Shown: positions 47,529 through 55,607 of the stretch, in pieces | Layout: the number at the start of each line of letters is the position of its first letter | How positions within the stretch are numbered: the first letter of the stretch is position 1 | Assembly: GCA_949915775.1 (NCBI GenBank) | Contig: CATLEG010000003.1 | Location: forward strand, 1 to 55,607 | From: an uncultured Candidatus Melainabacteria bacterium | GTDB taxonomy: Bacteria; Cyanobacteriota; Vampirovibrionia; Gastranaerophilales; Gastranaerophilaceae | Length of the DNA stretch: 55,607 nucleotides | Direction of reading: 5' to 3' | Position numbers and translations under genes: made by a program | The notes under the pieces: generated by a model | The model's database searches: none | What the model saw: only the letters and a program-made list of their open reading frames with translations | What the model was told of the DNA's origin: nothing

Positions 47529-48897
47529 TTTATATTCTGATTTAAAAAAAACTCTTTCAAATGAAAATGTTCTTACTACATTGGAAGAACGTTATGCATA
47601 CTCTCTGGATGCTTCAAATTTAAAAGATCTCAGAAGTTTACCTGATGTTGTCGTTTTTGCTGAAAATATTGAACAAGTTCAAAAAATTGTACAACTTGCA
47701 AACAAATATAATATACCAATAATTTGCCGCGGTGCCGGAACAAATGTTGTTGGCTCTTGCATTGCAGAACATGGCGGAATTGTTTTAAATTTTTCTAAAA
47801 TGAATAAAATAATAGAGATTAATAAAGAAAATATGACGGCCATAGTTGAACCAGGTGTTATTCTCGGACAATTTCAAAAAGACGTAGAAAAATTAGGACT
47901 TTTTTATCCTCCTGATCCTTCAAATCTCGCTGTTTCAACAATTGGCGGAAGCATTGCTCAAAATTCAGGCGGAGCAAAATCCTTTAAATATGGTACAACA
48001 AAAGATTATGTACTTGGTTTAAAAGTTGTAACAGCAGACGGTAAAATTTTAAAAACCGGCTCAAACACAATAAAAAATGCTACAGGATATAATCTTAATA
48101 CACTTTTTGTCGGTTCAGAAGGCACTCTAGGTATAGTTGTAGAGGCAACTTTAAAACTTATTCCAAAACCGGAAAGCAAAAAAGTTTTAATGGCATATTT
48201 TGATACTGTTGAAGAGGCGGTTTCTGCGGTTAATGCTGTTATAGAGCATAAAATCAGCCCATCAGCAATGGATTTTATGGATAAAAATGCTATTCAAACT
48301 GTTGAGAAATTTTATCCGGCAAATTTATTAACAAATAAAGAAGCAGCACTTGTTATAGAAATTGACGGTTTTGAATGCTCAATGAATTATCAAGAAAATA
48401 TTATTGTTTCAATTCTAAAATCTTGTAATGCATCTGCGATTAAGGCTTCACATAATAACGAAGAATATGAAAAAATTTGGACAGCACGCCGGTCTTCAAT
48501 GGGAGCATGTGCAAAATTAAAACCAAATGTTACAACTGATGATATTATTGTTCCTCGTCAAAATCTTGCAAAACTTGTATTTGGAATAAGAGAAATTTGT
48601 GAAAAATATAATCTTGAGGTTTGTATGATAGGACATATTGGTGATGGCAGTATTCACCCGCAAATCCCTATTGATTATACAAATAAAGACGAATACAATC
48701 GTTATAAACTTGCAAAAAGTGAAATATATGATTTAACTGCAAAACTCAATGGAATATTATCCGGAGAACATGGTATCGGAATTGAAAAACGTGATTATAT
48801 AAGTAAAGTAGTTAATTGTGATGCGTTGAATTATATGCGTCAAATTAAAAAAACATTTGATCCAAACAATATTCTAAACCCTTATAAAATCTTTTAA
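47518..48897 (+). CDS. FAD-linked oxidase, GlcD/D-lactate dehydrogenase type
   Basis: A 459-residue flavoprotein of the vanillyl-alcohol-oxidase fold. The FAD-binding half has PIICRGAGTNVVGSC and GGSIAQNSGGAKSFKYG; the substrate half has MIGHIGDGSIHPQ and GILSGEHGIGIEKRDY, whose His residues are typical of GlcD. It oxidises glycolate or D-lactate, passing electrons to an unknown partner; no glcE/F genes are near. It starts inside the coiled-coil gene (11-nt overlap), an unexpected pairing. Confidence 0.93.
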   Translation: MLNNLYSDLKKTLSNENVLTTLEERYAYSLDASNLKDLRSLPDVVVFAENIEQVQKIVQLANKYNIPIICRGAGTNVVGSCIAEHGGIVLNFSKMNKIIEINKENMTAIVEPGVILGQFQKDVEKLGLFYPPDPSNLAVSTIGGSIAQNSGGAKSFKYGTTKDYVLGLKVVTADGKILKTGSNTIKNATGYNLNTLFVGSEGTLGIVVEATLKLIPKPESKKVLMAYFDTVEEAVSAVNAVIEHKISPSAMDFMDKNAIQTVEKFYPANLLTNKEAALVIEIDGFECSMNYQENIIVSILKSCNASAIKASHNNEEYEKIWTARRSSMGACAKLKPNVTTDDIIVPRQNLAKLVFGIREICEKYNLEVCMIGHIGDGSIHPQIPIDYTNKDEYNRYKLAKSEIYDLTAKLNGILSGEHGIGIEKRDYISKVVNCDALNYMRQIKKTFDPNNILNPYKIF

Positions 48898-48917
48898 TAT
48901 TATCTTATTTACAAATA

Positions 48918-49286
48918 TTACTTTATAAGTCCCTGAGTTTCATTAAACATAACCATATAAAAATCAGGACTTGTCATGTTTGGATTTTTTTTCATAAATT
49001 TTTTGACATCAAAATTATCAAGATATTTATCCAGTTTTTTTATAACCTTTTCATTGTCTTGATTTTCATCTTTTAATTTATTTATATATTGTCTTGTCAT
49101 TGCAAGAATTTCGTCTTCTGTCAAAATAGGAAGTCCGCCAATTAATACTTCATCGGGTTCATCCTCACCAATATATTTTTTAAGTTCTTTTTTAGGATCT
49201 TCTTTTTGTCTTTTACCATTGCTGTCAGAAGATGTCGATGACGAGACTGCTCTGTTACCAAAAGGATTATTTACGTTATTAAACAT
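48918..49286 (-). CDS. Hypothetical charged protein (122 aa)
   Basis: A 122-residue hydrophilic protein. The disordered Asn/Ser/Lys-rich N-terminus (FNNVNNPFGNRAVSSSTSSD) is followed by helical EDEILAMTRQYINKLK and VKKFMKKNPNMTSPDFYMVMF. No family is recognised. The AGAGGGG ribosome site is a few bases before the ATG. It converges with the glcD-type gene and is followed upstream by a small HTH gene on the same strand. Confidence 0.6.
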   Translation of the reverse strand: MFNNVNNPFGNRAVSSSTSSDSNGKRQKEDPKKELKKYIGEDEPDEVLIGGLPILTEDEILAMTRQYINKLKDENQDNEKVIKKLDKYLDNFDVKKFMKKNPNMTSPDFYMVMFNETQGLIK

Positions 49287-49315
49287 TTACCCCTCTAATT
49301 TTTAACACAGAATAA

Positions 49316-49531
49316 TTATACTTTATAAACTGAATTTAAGTCAATATTTAAAGCAGAACAAATTTTAACTATAATAACAATCGTCGGATTTGCTTTTCTA
49401 TTTTCAATTATATTCAAATATTTAGTTGAAATATTAACCATTTCAGCAAGTTGTTCTTGAGAAAGTCGTTTTTTCAATCTTTCAATTCTTATATTATCAG
49501 CAATATTTTTCAAAATTTCTTTTTCGTCCAT
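49316..49531 (-). CDS. Small XRE-family HTH regulator (71 aa)
   Basis: A 71-residue single-domain Cro/CI repressor: NIRIERLKKRLSQEQLAEMV, then NISTKYLNIIENRKANPTIVIIVKI. The recognition helix is STKYLNIIE. It is a different sub-type from the pair at 9.65-10.16 kb. It lies 29 nt upstream of the unknown gene at 48918 on the same strand and diverges from pseudopilin 3, so it may control one or both. Confidence 0.85.
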   Translation of the reverse strand: MDEKEILKNIADNIRIERLKKRLSQEQLAEMVNISTKYLNIIENRKANPTIVIIVKICSALNIDLNSVYKV

Positions 49532-49641
49532 TATTTCATTTTAATTAATTTGACAGATTATTAATACCCATGATAAAATACTTTTATAGAAATATAATTC
49601 ATATAAAAGATATTATAGGTTATAAAAAAGGAAATTATGAA

Positions 49642-50586
49642 ATGAAAAATTTGTTTAAAAATTTACGTCATGCTGAATGTCAAATTGTCCCTTGTATTTC
49701 AGCATCTCATTCAGTCATTATTAACGGAGCGAAGAATCTCAAAAAGAATAAGGTGCAATTAATTGCACCCTACAAGACTACGTGCGTAGCACACGATAAG
49801 AACTTATCGACTTATTGTCTTAACGTCTTAAAGACTGATAGAAACCTACCCCAACCCTCCCTTACAAAAGGAGGGAGCAAAAAGGCTGCCTTTACTCTAG
49901 CGGAGGTTCTTATAACCCTCGGCATAATCGGAGTTGTAGCGGCGTTGACTATTCCTTCACTTATTCAAAAACACCAGAAAATTGTTTTAGTAAACCAATT
50001 GAAAAAAGTTTATACCGAAATGTCTCAAGCTGCAAAACAAATTATGGTTGATGAAGGTACTGACGATTTAACTCAAACCTCTTTAGCTATTGATGGCTTG
50101 ACTAATGAAAATATTAAAAATTCAGCCGGAAATTTTTTGAAAAAATATTTTAAAATTGCAAAAGACTGCGGACTTGAAAGAGGTGAATGTTTTGCTTCTG
50201 ATTATAAATTGTTAAATGGTTCTACATATGATATTAATAATGGTAATTATTATTATTTTGTCGTATTATCAAATGGTGCTTCTATTGCAATGTTACCTGC
50301 ACAACCTTATTATGAAGGTGCTTCAGCATCTCATGGTTTTATAGATGTTAATGGTCCTAAAAAAGGACCAAATACTTTTGGAAGAGATATATATCATTAT
50401 TCTTTATATTATGATGGTTCTATTGCAGAAATTTCACCAATGTGTAGAAAGAATAATGATTGTCCATCTGGTTCTATAAGAAAAACTGATGAATATTGGA
50501 AAAATGGTGAGAATGGCTGCAATAACGGTGGTTACGGCGGCTGTCTGGATAAAATTATTCGTGACGGTTGGGTGATGGATTATTAA
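49642..50586 (+). CDS. Type IV pilin-like (pseudopilin) protein 3 with repeat-derived leader
   Basis: A 314-residue precursor. Start ATG 49642 has AAAAAAGGAAATT upstream. The cleavage site AA|FTLAEVLITLGIIGVVAALTI comes after an 84-residue leader instead of the usual 6-25. The leader after MKNLFKNL is translated from dispersed repeats: GTCATGCTGAA (49666), GAAGAATCTC (49730), palindrome GGTGCAATTAATTGCACC (49752), the P2 repeat (49776-49839) and CCTCCCTTACAAAAGGAGGG. The mature pilin ends with a Cys/Gly-rich tail. The frame is intact from the start, unlike pseudopilins 1 and 2. Confidence 0.82.
   Translation: MKNLFKNLRHAECQIVPCISASHSVIINGAKNLKKNKVQLIAPYKTTCVAHDKNLSTYCLNVLKTDRNLPQPSLTKGGSKKAAFTLAEVLITLGIIGVVAALTIPSLIQKHQKIVLVNQLKKVYTEMSQAAKQIMVDEGTDDLTQTSLAIDGLTNENIKNSAGNFLKKYFKIAKDCGLERGECFASDYKLLNGSTYDINNGNYYYFVVLSNGASIAMLPAQPYYEGASASHGFIDVNGPKKGPNTFGRDIYHYSLYYDGSIAEISPMCRKNNDCPSGSIRKTDEYWKNGENGCNNGGYGGCLDKIIRDGWVMDY
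49776..49839 (+). repeat. P2 repeat in pseudopilin 3 leader
   Basis: Almost the same 63 bp as at 39018-39080, encoding TTCVAHDKNLSTYCLNVLKT. Confidence 0.8.
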
Positions 50587-50621
50587 AAAAATTCCCTCTT
50601 AAAAAAGAGGGAATTTTTTTA
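50584..50621. terminator. Bidirectional terminator
   Basis: AAAAAAATTCCCTCTT aaaa AAGAGGGAATTTTTTT between convergent genes. Confidence 0.92.
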
Positions 50622-51455
50622 TAAACTCATATAATAATCTTTAAATAATCTGCAATCTGCTTCAATATTCGGACTTTCACAAACCAGTGCACCTTTTACA
50701 TTAAATTCTTTCATTGCTTTTAATAAATCTTTATAATTCATATCTGATTCTTCAATATTCAAATGATTTTTTTCACCTTTTGCCGTATATTCAATACCTG
50801 CAAGATGGCAGTGAAAATTATCAAGTGCGTATTGACCAATTCCGTTTCCAAGTTTTTCTAATACTTTAGAAAATTCATCATAAGTATTATATGCACCGGC
50901 AGAACGTGCATGGAGATGTGAAAAGTCGATACATGGTAAAACTTTTTCAAATTCATTTGAAAGTCTTACAATCTCATCAACATCACCCCATTGAGTAGCT
51001 TTTCCGGTAGTTTCCGGACGAACCCAAACATTTATTTTTTCTTGTTCTAAAATATCCATTATGCGTTTAGTTTGCGTTTTTACCTGCTGGAAAACTGTTT
51101 CTTTATCGCCGCCCATATAGAATGCTGCATGAAAAGTTATACTAAATGCACCGGCTTGTGAGGCAACGGCTGCTGTATCAATTATTCTTTGAACACTTGC
51201 ATCAATTTTTTCAGGTTCTTTAGAATTTAAATTTATATAAAATGGCCCATGGGCTGTTATAATAAAATTGTTTTCAGACATTTGTTTAACAAACGCCCTG
51301 TGTTCATCTTTCATTCTAACACCATGAACAAATTCCAATTCCATTCCGTCAAGATTCATTTCTTTTAGAACCTTAAAAGCATCAGGATATCCTTCTCTTC
51401 CTGTGCGAAGCGGCATGCCGGCTGTGATAAAATTTAATCTGTCAAAGTTATTCAT
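50619..51455 (-). CDS. Endonuclease IV / xylose isomerase-like TIM-barrel protein
   Basis: A 278-residue AP-endonuclease-2-family barrel. Likely metal ligands lie in order in ITAHGPFYINL, ITFHAAFY, VRPETTGKATQWG, CIDFSHLHARSAG, NFHCHLAGI and LVCESPN. These correspond to the His, Glu and Asp pattern of Nfo. Whether it nicks abasic DNA or isomerises a sugar phosphate cannot be decided; the HLHARSAG and YTAKGEKNHLNI stretches are closer to Nfo-type proteins. It overlaps the next gene upstream by 4 nt. Operon prmC - C_GCAxxG - this gene. Confidence 0.8.
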   Translation of the reverse strand: MNNFDRLNFITAGMPLRTGREGYPDAFKVLKEMNLDGMELEFVHGVRMKDEHRAFVKQMSENNFIITAHGPFYINLNSKEPEKIDASVQRIIDTAAVASQAGAFSITFHAAFYMGGDKETVFQQVKTQTKRIMDILEQEKINVWVRPETTGKATQWGDVDEIVRLSNEFEKVLPCIDFSHLHARSAGAYNTYDEFSKVLEKLGNGIGQYALDNFHCHLAGIEYTAKGEKNHLNIEESDMNYKDLLKAMKEFNVKGALVCESPNIEADCRLFKDYYMSL

Positions 51456-51847
51456 GCTTTTACCTTTATCATTTCTTCTATAATTTCACATATATCTGCT
51501 ACATATTTTGAACAACGTTCTTTTTTTGCAATCCCTTCTAAGCCGCCGGATAACACCCGACAGCAGGTAAGTTTATTTCTGTCTTTAAATTCATCAACAA
51601 TCTTCTTTGCATTTTCGCGTGCTTGAATTTCATTGCCATTAACATTTTCTCTGCCAAAATGGTACCCATTAATAAGCTGTGCAGCAGCAACTGTTCCGCA
51701 AAGACATCCTGAAGACATACCGCCGGAAAAAGATGTTGCGATTGATAAAAATTCTTTTGGGCATAAACCTTCTTCTGAGGCTGCTTTTATAACACTTTCT
51801 GAGCATGAATAACCGTTTTTAAAATACTCTATTGCTTTTTCTTTCAT
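51452..51847 (-). CDS. C_GCAxxG_C_C family redox protein
   Basis: A 131-residue protein with GYSCSESV (Cys about 14), FSGGMSSGCLCGTVAAAQLI (Cys about 49-51), LTCCRVLSGGL and KERCSKYV. The family is defined by these spaced cysteines and is thought to be a small redox or metal protein in anaerobes; its reaction is unknown. It starts 2 nt after prmC and overlaps the TIM-barrel gene by 4 nt. Confidence 0.87.
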   Translation of the reverse strand: MKEKAIEYFKNGYSCSESVIKAASEEGLCPKEFLSIATSFSGGMSSGCLCGTVAAAQLINGYHFGRENVNGNEIQARENAKKIVDEFKDRNKLTCCRVLSGGLEGIAKKERCSKYVADICEIIEEMIKVKA

Positions 51848-51849
51848 AA

Positions 51850-52689
51850 TTAATTCTCCTTAACTCCAGAAATTACTCTGTCGATTCCAGCTAAATCTTT
51901 AACTATTTCGATGTTTTTAAAACCATTTTGTTCCATAAGTTTTTTAACATCTTCAGATTGTCCGATGCCAAGTTCAAAAATAATATATCCGTTTGGATTT
52001 AAAATTTTTGGTGCATCTTTTATAATTTTATCATAAAATTCTAAACCTTTTTCATCTTTTGTAAACAATGCTGTTTCAGGGTCAAATGTAACTTCTTTTT
52101 GAATAGTTTTCTTTTCTGACGGCGGAATGTAAGGCGGGTTAGAAATAATAATATCAAAAGTTTCATTTGGTTTTACGTTAGAAAAAATATCCGATTTTCT
52201 AAAAATAGCTTTGTTATATAAATTAAGTCTTGAAGCATTATCAAGAGCAGTATTTAAAGCATCAAGCGAAATATCAAGCCCGATAATTTGACAATCCGTA
52301 TGTTTTGCAATCATACATGCAATACAGCCCGAACCTGTTCCAACATCAAGCGCCATTTTAAAATTGTTTTCATTAATAATTTCAACAGCCTTTCTTACAA
52401 GAATTTCTGTTTCATCACGCGGAATAAGAACAGATGGATTTACTATAAATTTCTCCCCCATAAAGTCAGCAAATCCTATTATATGTTGAATCGGTTGTCT
52501 TGTTTTTGCGCGAAGAAGTGCTTTTTCTTTTACAATCTCAAGTTGTTTATTTGTTAATTTATTTCCTAAGATTATATCTTTAGCCCCATAATTTGCAAAA
52601 TGTTCTAAAAGCATTTTAACTTCAATATTTGCTTCATTTGGTTCTATTCCACTATCAGTCAATATTTTCAAAATCTCTTGAATACTCAT
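51850..52689 (-). CDS. prmC: Release factor glutamine N5-methyltransferase
   Basis: A 279-residue enzyme that methylates the GGQ glutamine of peptide-chain release factors with SAM. An N-terminal helical domain binds the release factor, RQPIQHIIG and VLIPRDETEILV form the linker, DVGTGSGCIACMIAKH is the SAM site and NPPYIPP the catalytic NPPY motif. prfA, its usual neighbour, is absent. It heads a tight three-gene operon. A GAGATTGCCACG repeat (52703-52741) lies just upstream. Confidence 0.95.
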   Translation of the reverse strand: MSIQEILKILTDSGIEPNEANIEVKMLLEHFANYGAKDIILGNKLTNKQLEIVKEKALLRAKTRQPIQHIIGFADFMGEKFIVNPSVLIPRDETEILVRKAVEIINENNFKMALDVGTGSGCIACMIAKHTDCQIIGLDISLDALNTALDNASRLNLYNKAIFRKSDIFSNVKPNETFDIIISNPPYIPPSEKKTIQKEVTFDPETALFTKDEKGLEFYDKIIKDAPKILNPNGYIIFELGIGQSEDVKKLMEQNGFKNIEIVKDLAGIDRVISGVKEN

Positions 52690-52720
52690 TATTCTCCTTT
52701 AATGAGATTGCCACGTCGTT

Positions 52721-53218
52721 TTACTCCTCGCAATGACGTAGATCATGCTCATTTAATATCCTATCTATTTCGTCACGTGCTTCTAATTTCGAAGAAAGCT
52801 CTTTTTTTTCTAAATTATATTTTTTGCACAAACGGTCATAATAATAAAGCTGTTTTTTTGTTGGTGCATCTTTTGACATTTTAACTTCACGTAAAAAAGC
52901 TCGTTTCTTCTTTTCAAATTCTTTTTGCGCCTGAATAATCGGCTCCTGTTTTTTCTTGTAATCGTAATATTTACGGCATTCTTTCAAAAAAAGAATAGTA
53001 TCACAGGCAAAACTTTCCTTATCAAGATAATTTTCTAAAAATTCAAAATGCGGATTATTTATATCAAAATAATACTGTTCATCTTCCAAAAATTTGTTAA
53101 AAACCTCATTAACAGAGAGTTGCGGAGATTTTTTAACCAGCGCTCGCAAAAAATTGCATAAAGCTGATTTTTGGTTTTTGGTCATATCCTGATAAATCTG
53201 ATTTTTAATCTGATACAT
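52721..53218 (-). CDS. Hypothetical protein with repeat-derived C-terminus (165 aa)
   Basis: A 165-residue Lys/Tyr/Phe-rich soluble protein. The helical N-terminus is SALCNFLRALVKKSPQLSVN, and the C-terminal motif SKDAPTKKQLYYYDRLCKKYNL resembles the short TxxQ-xxI-xxLC modules found in several unrelated proteins. The final residues LRHCEE and the stop are encoded by the dispersed repeat CGTCATTGCGAGGAG, so its native end was probably replaced. No ribosome site is obvious. Confidence 0.6.
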   Translation of the reverse strand: MYQIKNQIYQDMTKNQKSALCNFLRALVKKSPQLSVNEVFNKFLEDEQYYFDINNPHFEFLENYLDKESFACDTILFLKECRKYYDYKKKQEPIIQAQKEFEKKKRAFLREVKMSKDAPTKKQLYYYDRLCKKYNLEKKELSSKLEARDEIDRILNEHDLRHCEE

Positions 53219-53308
53219 ATATTTATGTTATCACAAAAAATCTCGTTCATTTAGAGGTTTGACTTTTGTAAATAGATTATTAATATAAAATAAAACGAGG
53301 ATTTTTAT

Positions 53309-53857
53309 ATGGCAAATAATAATAATGGAATACTTTCAGGAATATCAGCAGGTTTAACAAATACATACGCTTACCTAGCATCTCAATATCCAAACGGTTT
53401 AACTCTTGAAAATCTAACAGAGGCAAGAGGAAAAACTTCAAATTTAAATGTTTTAAATCAATCTTTTGCATCATACTTGCAAAATAATTTTACAAACATA
53501 GATAAAGACGGAGATGGAATTATCACATCCCAAGAAATGGATAATTTATCTAATTTAATTTCAACTCAAGGTTTGACAAAAGCTGAATTAACACAGCTTT
53601 ATGCATCCGGTGGAAGCGGTTTATCAGAAAGTACAATTACAAAAATTCTTGAACATTTTGATGAAATGGACACAAACCATGACGGCAGAATTACAAGTGC
53701 CGAAATTTCAGCATATGATGTAAATTGTGCAAGAATGGAAGTTGAAGATGAGTTTAACAATCGCCGGGCAGCTGATATGTCTGTTTTTTATGGTGACAGT
53801 TCAACTTCAACAGATACTTACAGCTTGTTGAGTTACAAATACAAAAATAATAAATAA
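53309..53857 (+). CDS. EF-hand calcium-binding protein
   Basis: A 182-residue protein with two canonical EF-hand loops, DKDGDGIITSQE (about 70-81) and DTNHDGRITSAE (about 113-124), each with Asp/Asn ligands and a final Glu for Ca2+. No signal peptide; it begins with a poly-Asn stretch (ANNNNGILSG). The RBS is weak (ACGAGGA upstream). It could sense or buffer calcium; a link to surface proteins is speculative. A terminator follows. Confidence 0.85.
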   Translation: MANNNNGILSGISAGLTNTYAYLASQYPNGLTLENLTEARGKTSNLNVLNQSFASYLQNNFTNIDKDGDGIITSQEMDNLSNLISTQGLTKAELTQLYASGGSGLSESTITKILEHFDEMDTNHDGRITSAEISAYDVNCARMEVEDEFNNRRAADMSVFYGDSSTSTDTYSLLSYKYKNNK

Positions 53858-53879
53858 ACTTAGTAACATTACGGAAAGG

Positions 53880-53908
53880 AAATGACCTCTAAAAGGGTCA
53901 TTTTTTAT
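53880..53908 (+). terminator. Terminator of the EF-hand gene
   Basis: AATGACC tctaaaa GGGTCATT followed by TTTTT. Confidence 0.85.
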
Positions 53909-53985
53909 ATCATCTGTTTAAAGGATTAAAAGCTCTTTAACATATTTTAAAATGTAATTGGAGTGTTTAAAAGAGGGTTTAATTT

Positions 53986-54177
53986 ATGATTAATGATGTG
54001 TTTTCTGAATCAATTACAAAAAGCTGGACAGAACAAGCTTTGGAGTGTTATTCTATAAAATGTGACTGTTCAAAATGTTCACTAAGGAACGGCGGCTACT
54101 CGTTTAAATGTCAGATGCCTAAAGTTATTGATATATTAGTTAATGTTGCGGGAGTTCCAAAAATATTTGTTGTATAA
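53986..54177 (+). CDS. Small cysteine-rich protein (63 aa)
   Basis: A 63-residue cytoplasmic protein with the cluster ECYSIKCDCSKCSLRNGG then FKCQM. The six Cys in about 25 residues suggest zinc or Fe-S binding. The flanking helix WTEQALECY and tail IDILVNVAGVPKIFVV show a compact fold. No family is recognised. AGAGGG precedes the ATG. It lies 9 bp upstream of the TolC gene and may be its operon partner. Confidence 0.7.
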   Translation: MINDVFSESITKSWTEQALECYSIKCDCSKCSLRNGGYSFKCQMPKVIDILVNVAGVPKIFVV

Positions 54178-54186
54178 TAAAGGTGT

Positions 54187-55452
54187 ATGAAAAAGATATT
54201 TTTATTTTTGATTACCTTTATATTTATTACATTACCTTCAAATGCAGAGGTTGTAAGAATTTCGGCTGATGATGCCGTTCACCTTGCGCTAAAACATAAT
54301 CTTGCATTACAAGCTAAACGCAAAGAAATAGATATTCTCACGCAAGAAGTAAAAATTGCAAATGCATTAAAAAATCCACAGGCTCAAACTAATATTCTTA
54401 TGGGCTCAATTGCTAAAACAAATTCAAGTCAAGCAGGGGTTGCACTTCCGATTGAAGTTGCGAAAAGAGGAGTACGTAAAAAAACAGCTATTGCAAAATT
54501 AAATCTCCTTGAAGACCAAATCAGACAAGAAGAATTAAATCTCAAAATTGATGTTATGGGTGCATATTTTGATGTAGTTTACATGAAAACTGTTGTTTCT
54601 ATTTTACAGCAGAGAGAAGAACTGTATAAAAAAATGATGCTTGCTGCAAGTTCAAGACCTAAAACTTCTGTAAATTATGAGATTGAAAAACTTCAATCAG
54701 ATATGAGATATAAAAAACAAACCATACTTTTAAATAAAGCAAAAGCCGATTTGTTATGTGCACAATTTCATCTTAACGATACACTTAATCTAAAAAATAC
54801 GAGCATAATGTATGATGCACGTGAAACTTCACTATTTCAAGATCATATTACATTATTAGAACTCCAATTACCAAAATATGAAACAATAGAAGAAATTGCA
54901 ATGAAATACAGTTATTCTATAAGAATTTCTGAAGACAATATTGCAAAATCAAAAGCAGAATTGGCACAGGCTCATCATATGGTAATTCCGGATATAACAG
55001 CAGCAGCCGGTTACGCATTCTCCGGTGATGGAAGAACAGAAGGTGCATTTGTCGGCGGAAGTCTTGATTTGCCTATTTTATACACTTATAAACCCGAAGT
55101 TAACCGCGCAAAGATAGTTCTTGAAAGAACAAAAATTGACAGAATTTCTTTTGAAAACAAATTGAAATATGCATTGAAAGAAGATTATAACAGATTTAAA
55201 TATGCAAAAGAAAATATGAATTATTACAAAGATATTCTCAAAGATTCTGAAACGATTTTGAAAATGTCACAAAATCGTTACGCAAAAGGTCAAACAAACT
55301 TATTAAATGTATTTTTAAATGAAAATGCGCATAGAGAAATTTTAAATGAATACATTTCGGCAATGCAAATTTATTATCGCGCATATCTTGAATTAATGCA
55401 CAATGTCGGACATGATATTTTACTTGATGAAAGTGTTTTTGAAGATATCTAA
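54187..55452 (+). CDS. TolC-family outer membrane efflux protein
   Basis: A 421-residue precursor with a signal peptide (KKIFLFLITFIFITLPSNA) followed by two TolC-type repeats of long helices. ISADDAVHLALKHNLALQAKRKEI opens the first and IAMKYSYSIRISEDNIAKSKAELAQA the second. The end KMSQNRYAKGQTNLLNVFLNENAHREILNEYI is typical of the trimeric efflux channel. It pairs with an inner-membrane pump, which is not in this window. AAAGGTG lies upstream of the ATG. The presence of TolC indicates a Gram-negative envelope. Confidence 0.92.
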   Translation: MKKIFLFLITFIFITLPSNAEVVRISADDAVHLALKHNLALQAKRKEIDILTQEVKIANALKNPQAQTNILMGSIAKTNSSQAGVALPIEVAKRGVRKKTAIAKLNLLEDQIRQEELNLKIDVMGAYFDVVYMKTVVSILQQREELYKKMMLAASSRPKTSVNYEIEKLQSDMRYKKQTILLNKAKADLLCAQFHLNDTLNLKNTSIMYDARETSLFQDHITLLELQLPKYETIEEIAMKYSYSIRISEDNIAKSKAELAQAHHMVIPDITAAAGYAFSGDGRTEGAFVGGSLDLPILYTYKPEVNRAKIVLERTKIDRISFENKLKYALKEDYNRFKYAKENMNYYKDILKDSETILKMSQNRYAKGQTNLLNVFLNENAHREILNEYISAMQIYYRAYLELMHNVGHDILLDESVFEDI

Positions 55453-55494
55453 AATACTTAGAAAAACAGACGAACTTTTCTTTTTGTCGTAAAG

Positions 55495-55536
55495 CCTCCG
55501 CCCTTAGCTCACTCGCGCTCGAACGCACTTTGCGTT
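55495..55536 (-). repeat. Fragment of the structured GC-rich element family
   Basis: On the minus strand: GAACGC-aaa-GTGCGTTC hairpin, then CGAGCGCGAGTGAGCT and AAGGGCGGAGG. It matches element B at 24486-24516 with one mismatch over 30 bases. The stretch 55537-55607 shows no supported gene. Confidence 0.65.
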
Positions 55537-55607
55537 CTTATCGTTACCAAAAGCCTCTTTAAAAACCAAAACCGTCAAACTCCAAAACTACCCAAGTGAT
55601 ACTTTCT

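Noticed and set aside
55238-55528. 96-aa minus-strand ORF at the right end
   Set aside because: Antisense to the TolC gene and started within a dispersed GC-rich repeat.

Overview
The window looks like a chromosomal piece of a Candidatus Gastranaerophilales / Melainabacteria (Vampirovibrionia) genome, the gut-associated non-photosynthetic sisters of cyanobacteria. This is inferred, not proved. The evidence is a low-GC genome, pseudopilins with an FTLAEVLITLGIIG start, proteins opening with an MQVNRI...NFK motif, frequent TTG starts, an SLH-domain surface protein, pentapeptide and LuxR-type response-regulator proteins of cyanobacterial flavour, and ferredoxin-based anaerobic 2-oxoacid oxidation. 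No rRNA, CRISPR array, transposase or integrase was seen.

Layout. 1-336 is the start of a citrate synthase on the minus strand, with visibly higher GC than the rest. 0.5-6.7 kb is a signalling cluster: GAF/HD-GYP protein, secreted TPR protein, two LuxR-type response regulators, a pentapeptide protein and two unknowns. 7.1-9.0 kb holds the GGGtGRT protein and its NifU-like partner. 9.6-11.2 kb is an accessory patch with two paralogous small HTH regulators and two of three copies of a small-peptide/antisense-RNA unit; the third copy is at 6.7 kb. 11.2-15.3 kb carries ilvC, a GNAT protein and two tandem zinc dehydrogenases. 15.4-22 kb has a pseudopilin with a repeated leader, tRNA-Leu(CAG), mutS, rnhB, rbgA and rplS. 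22.1-26.5 kb is a second accessory patch: a MITE with target duplication, tRNA-Leu(UAG), three repeats of that tRNA's 3' end, two HigBA-type toxin-antitoxin modules and several NFK-type proteins. 26.6-37.9 kb is mostly core: ugd, an MsbA-like ABC exporter, two CHAP-like peptidases, coaE, an RsuA-family synthase, a thioesterase, rubredoxin, a nitrilase-family enzyme, tRNA-Pro, yidC, queA and an SLH protein. 38-55.6 kb has two more pseudopilins, a four-subunit 2-oxoacid:ferredoxin oxidoreductase, a 1455-residue coiled-coil protein overlapping a glcD-type oxidase, prmC, an EF-hand protein and a TolC-family protein.

The most striking pattern is a three-copy family (6.68-6.94, 10.18-10.44 and 10.93-11.19 kb) that has every hallmark of an undescribed type I toxin-antitoxin system. 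Each copy has a strong sigma-70 promoter, a structured leader, a perfect Shine-Dalgarno, a 23-24 residue Ile/Leu-rich peptide and an opposing strong promoter for a ~95-nt antisense RNA whose terminator lies inside the peptide gene. The stems differ in sequence between copies but stay paired. A second theme is a large population of short palindromic repeats. Several are read in frame inside proteins (QueA, a thioesterase, pseudopilin leaders), and others supply the last codons of genes. A third theme is cassette-like duplication at the tRNA-Leu(UAG) 3' end: conserved non-coding flanks surround diverged toxin-antitoxin and NFK cargo.

All calls are from reading the sequence. Family names come from motif recognition, and no database search was run.
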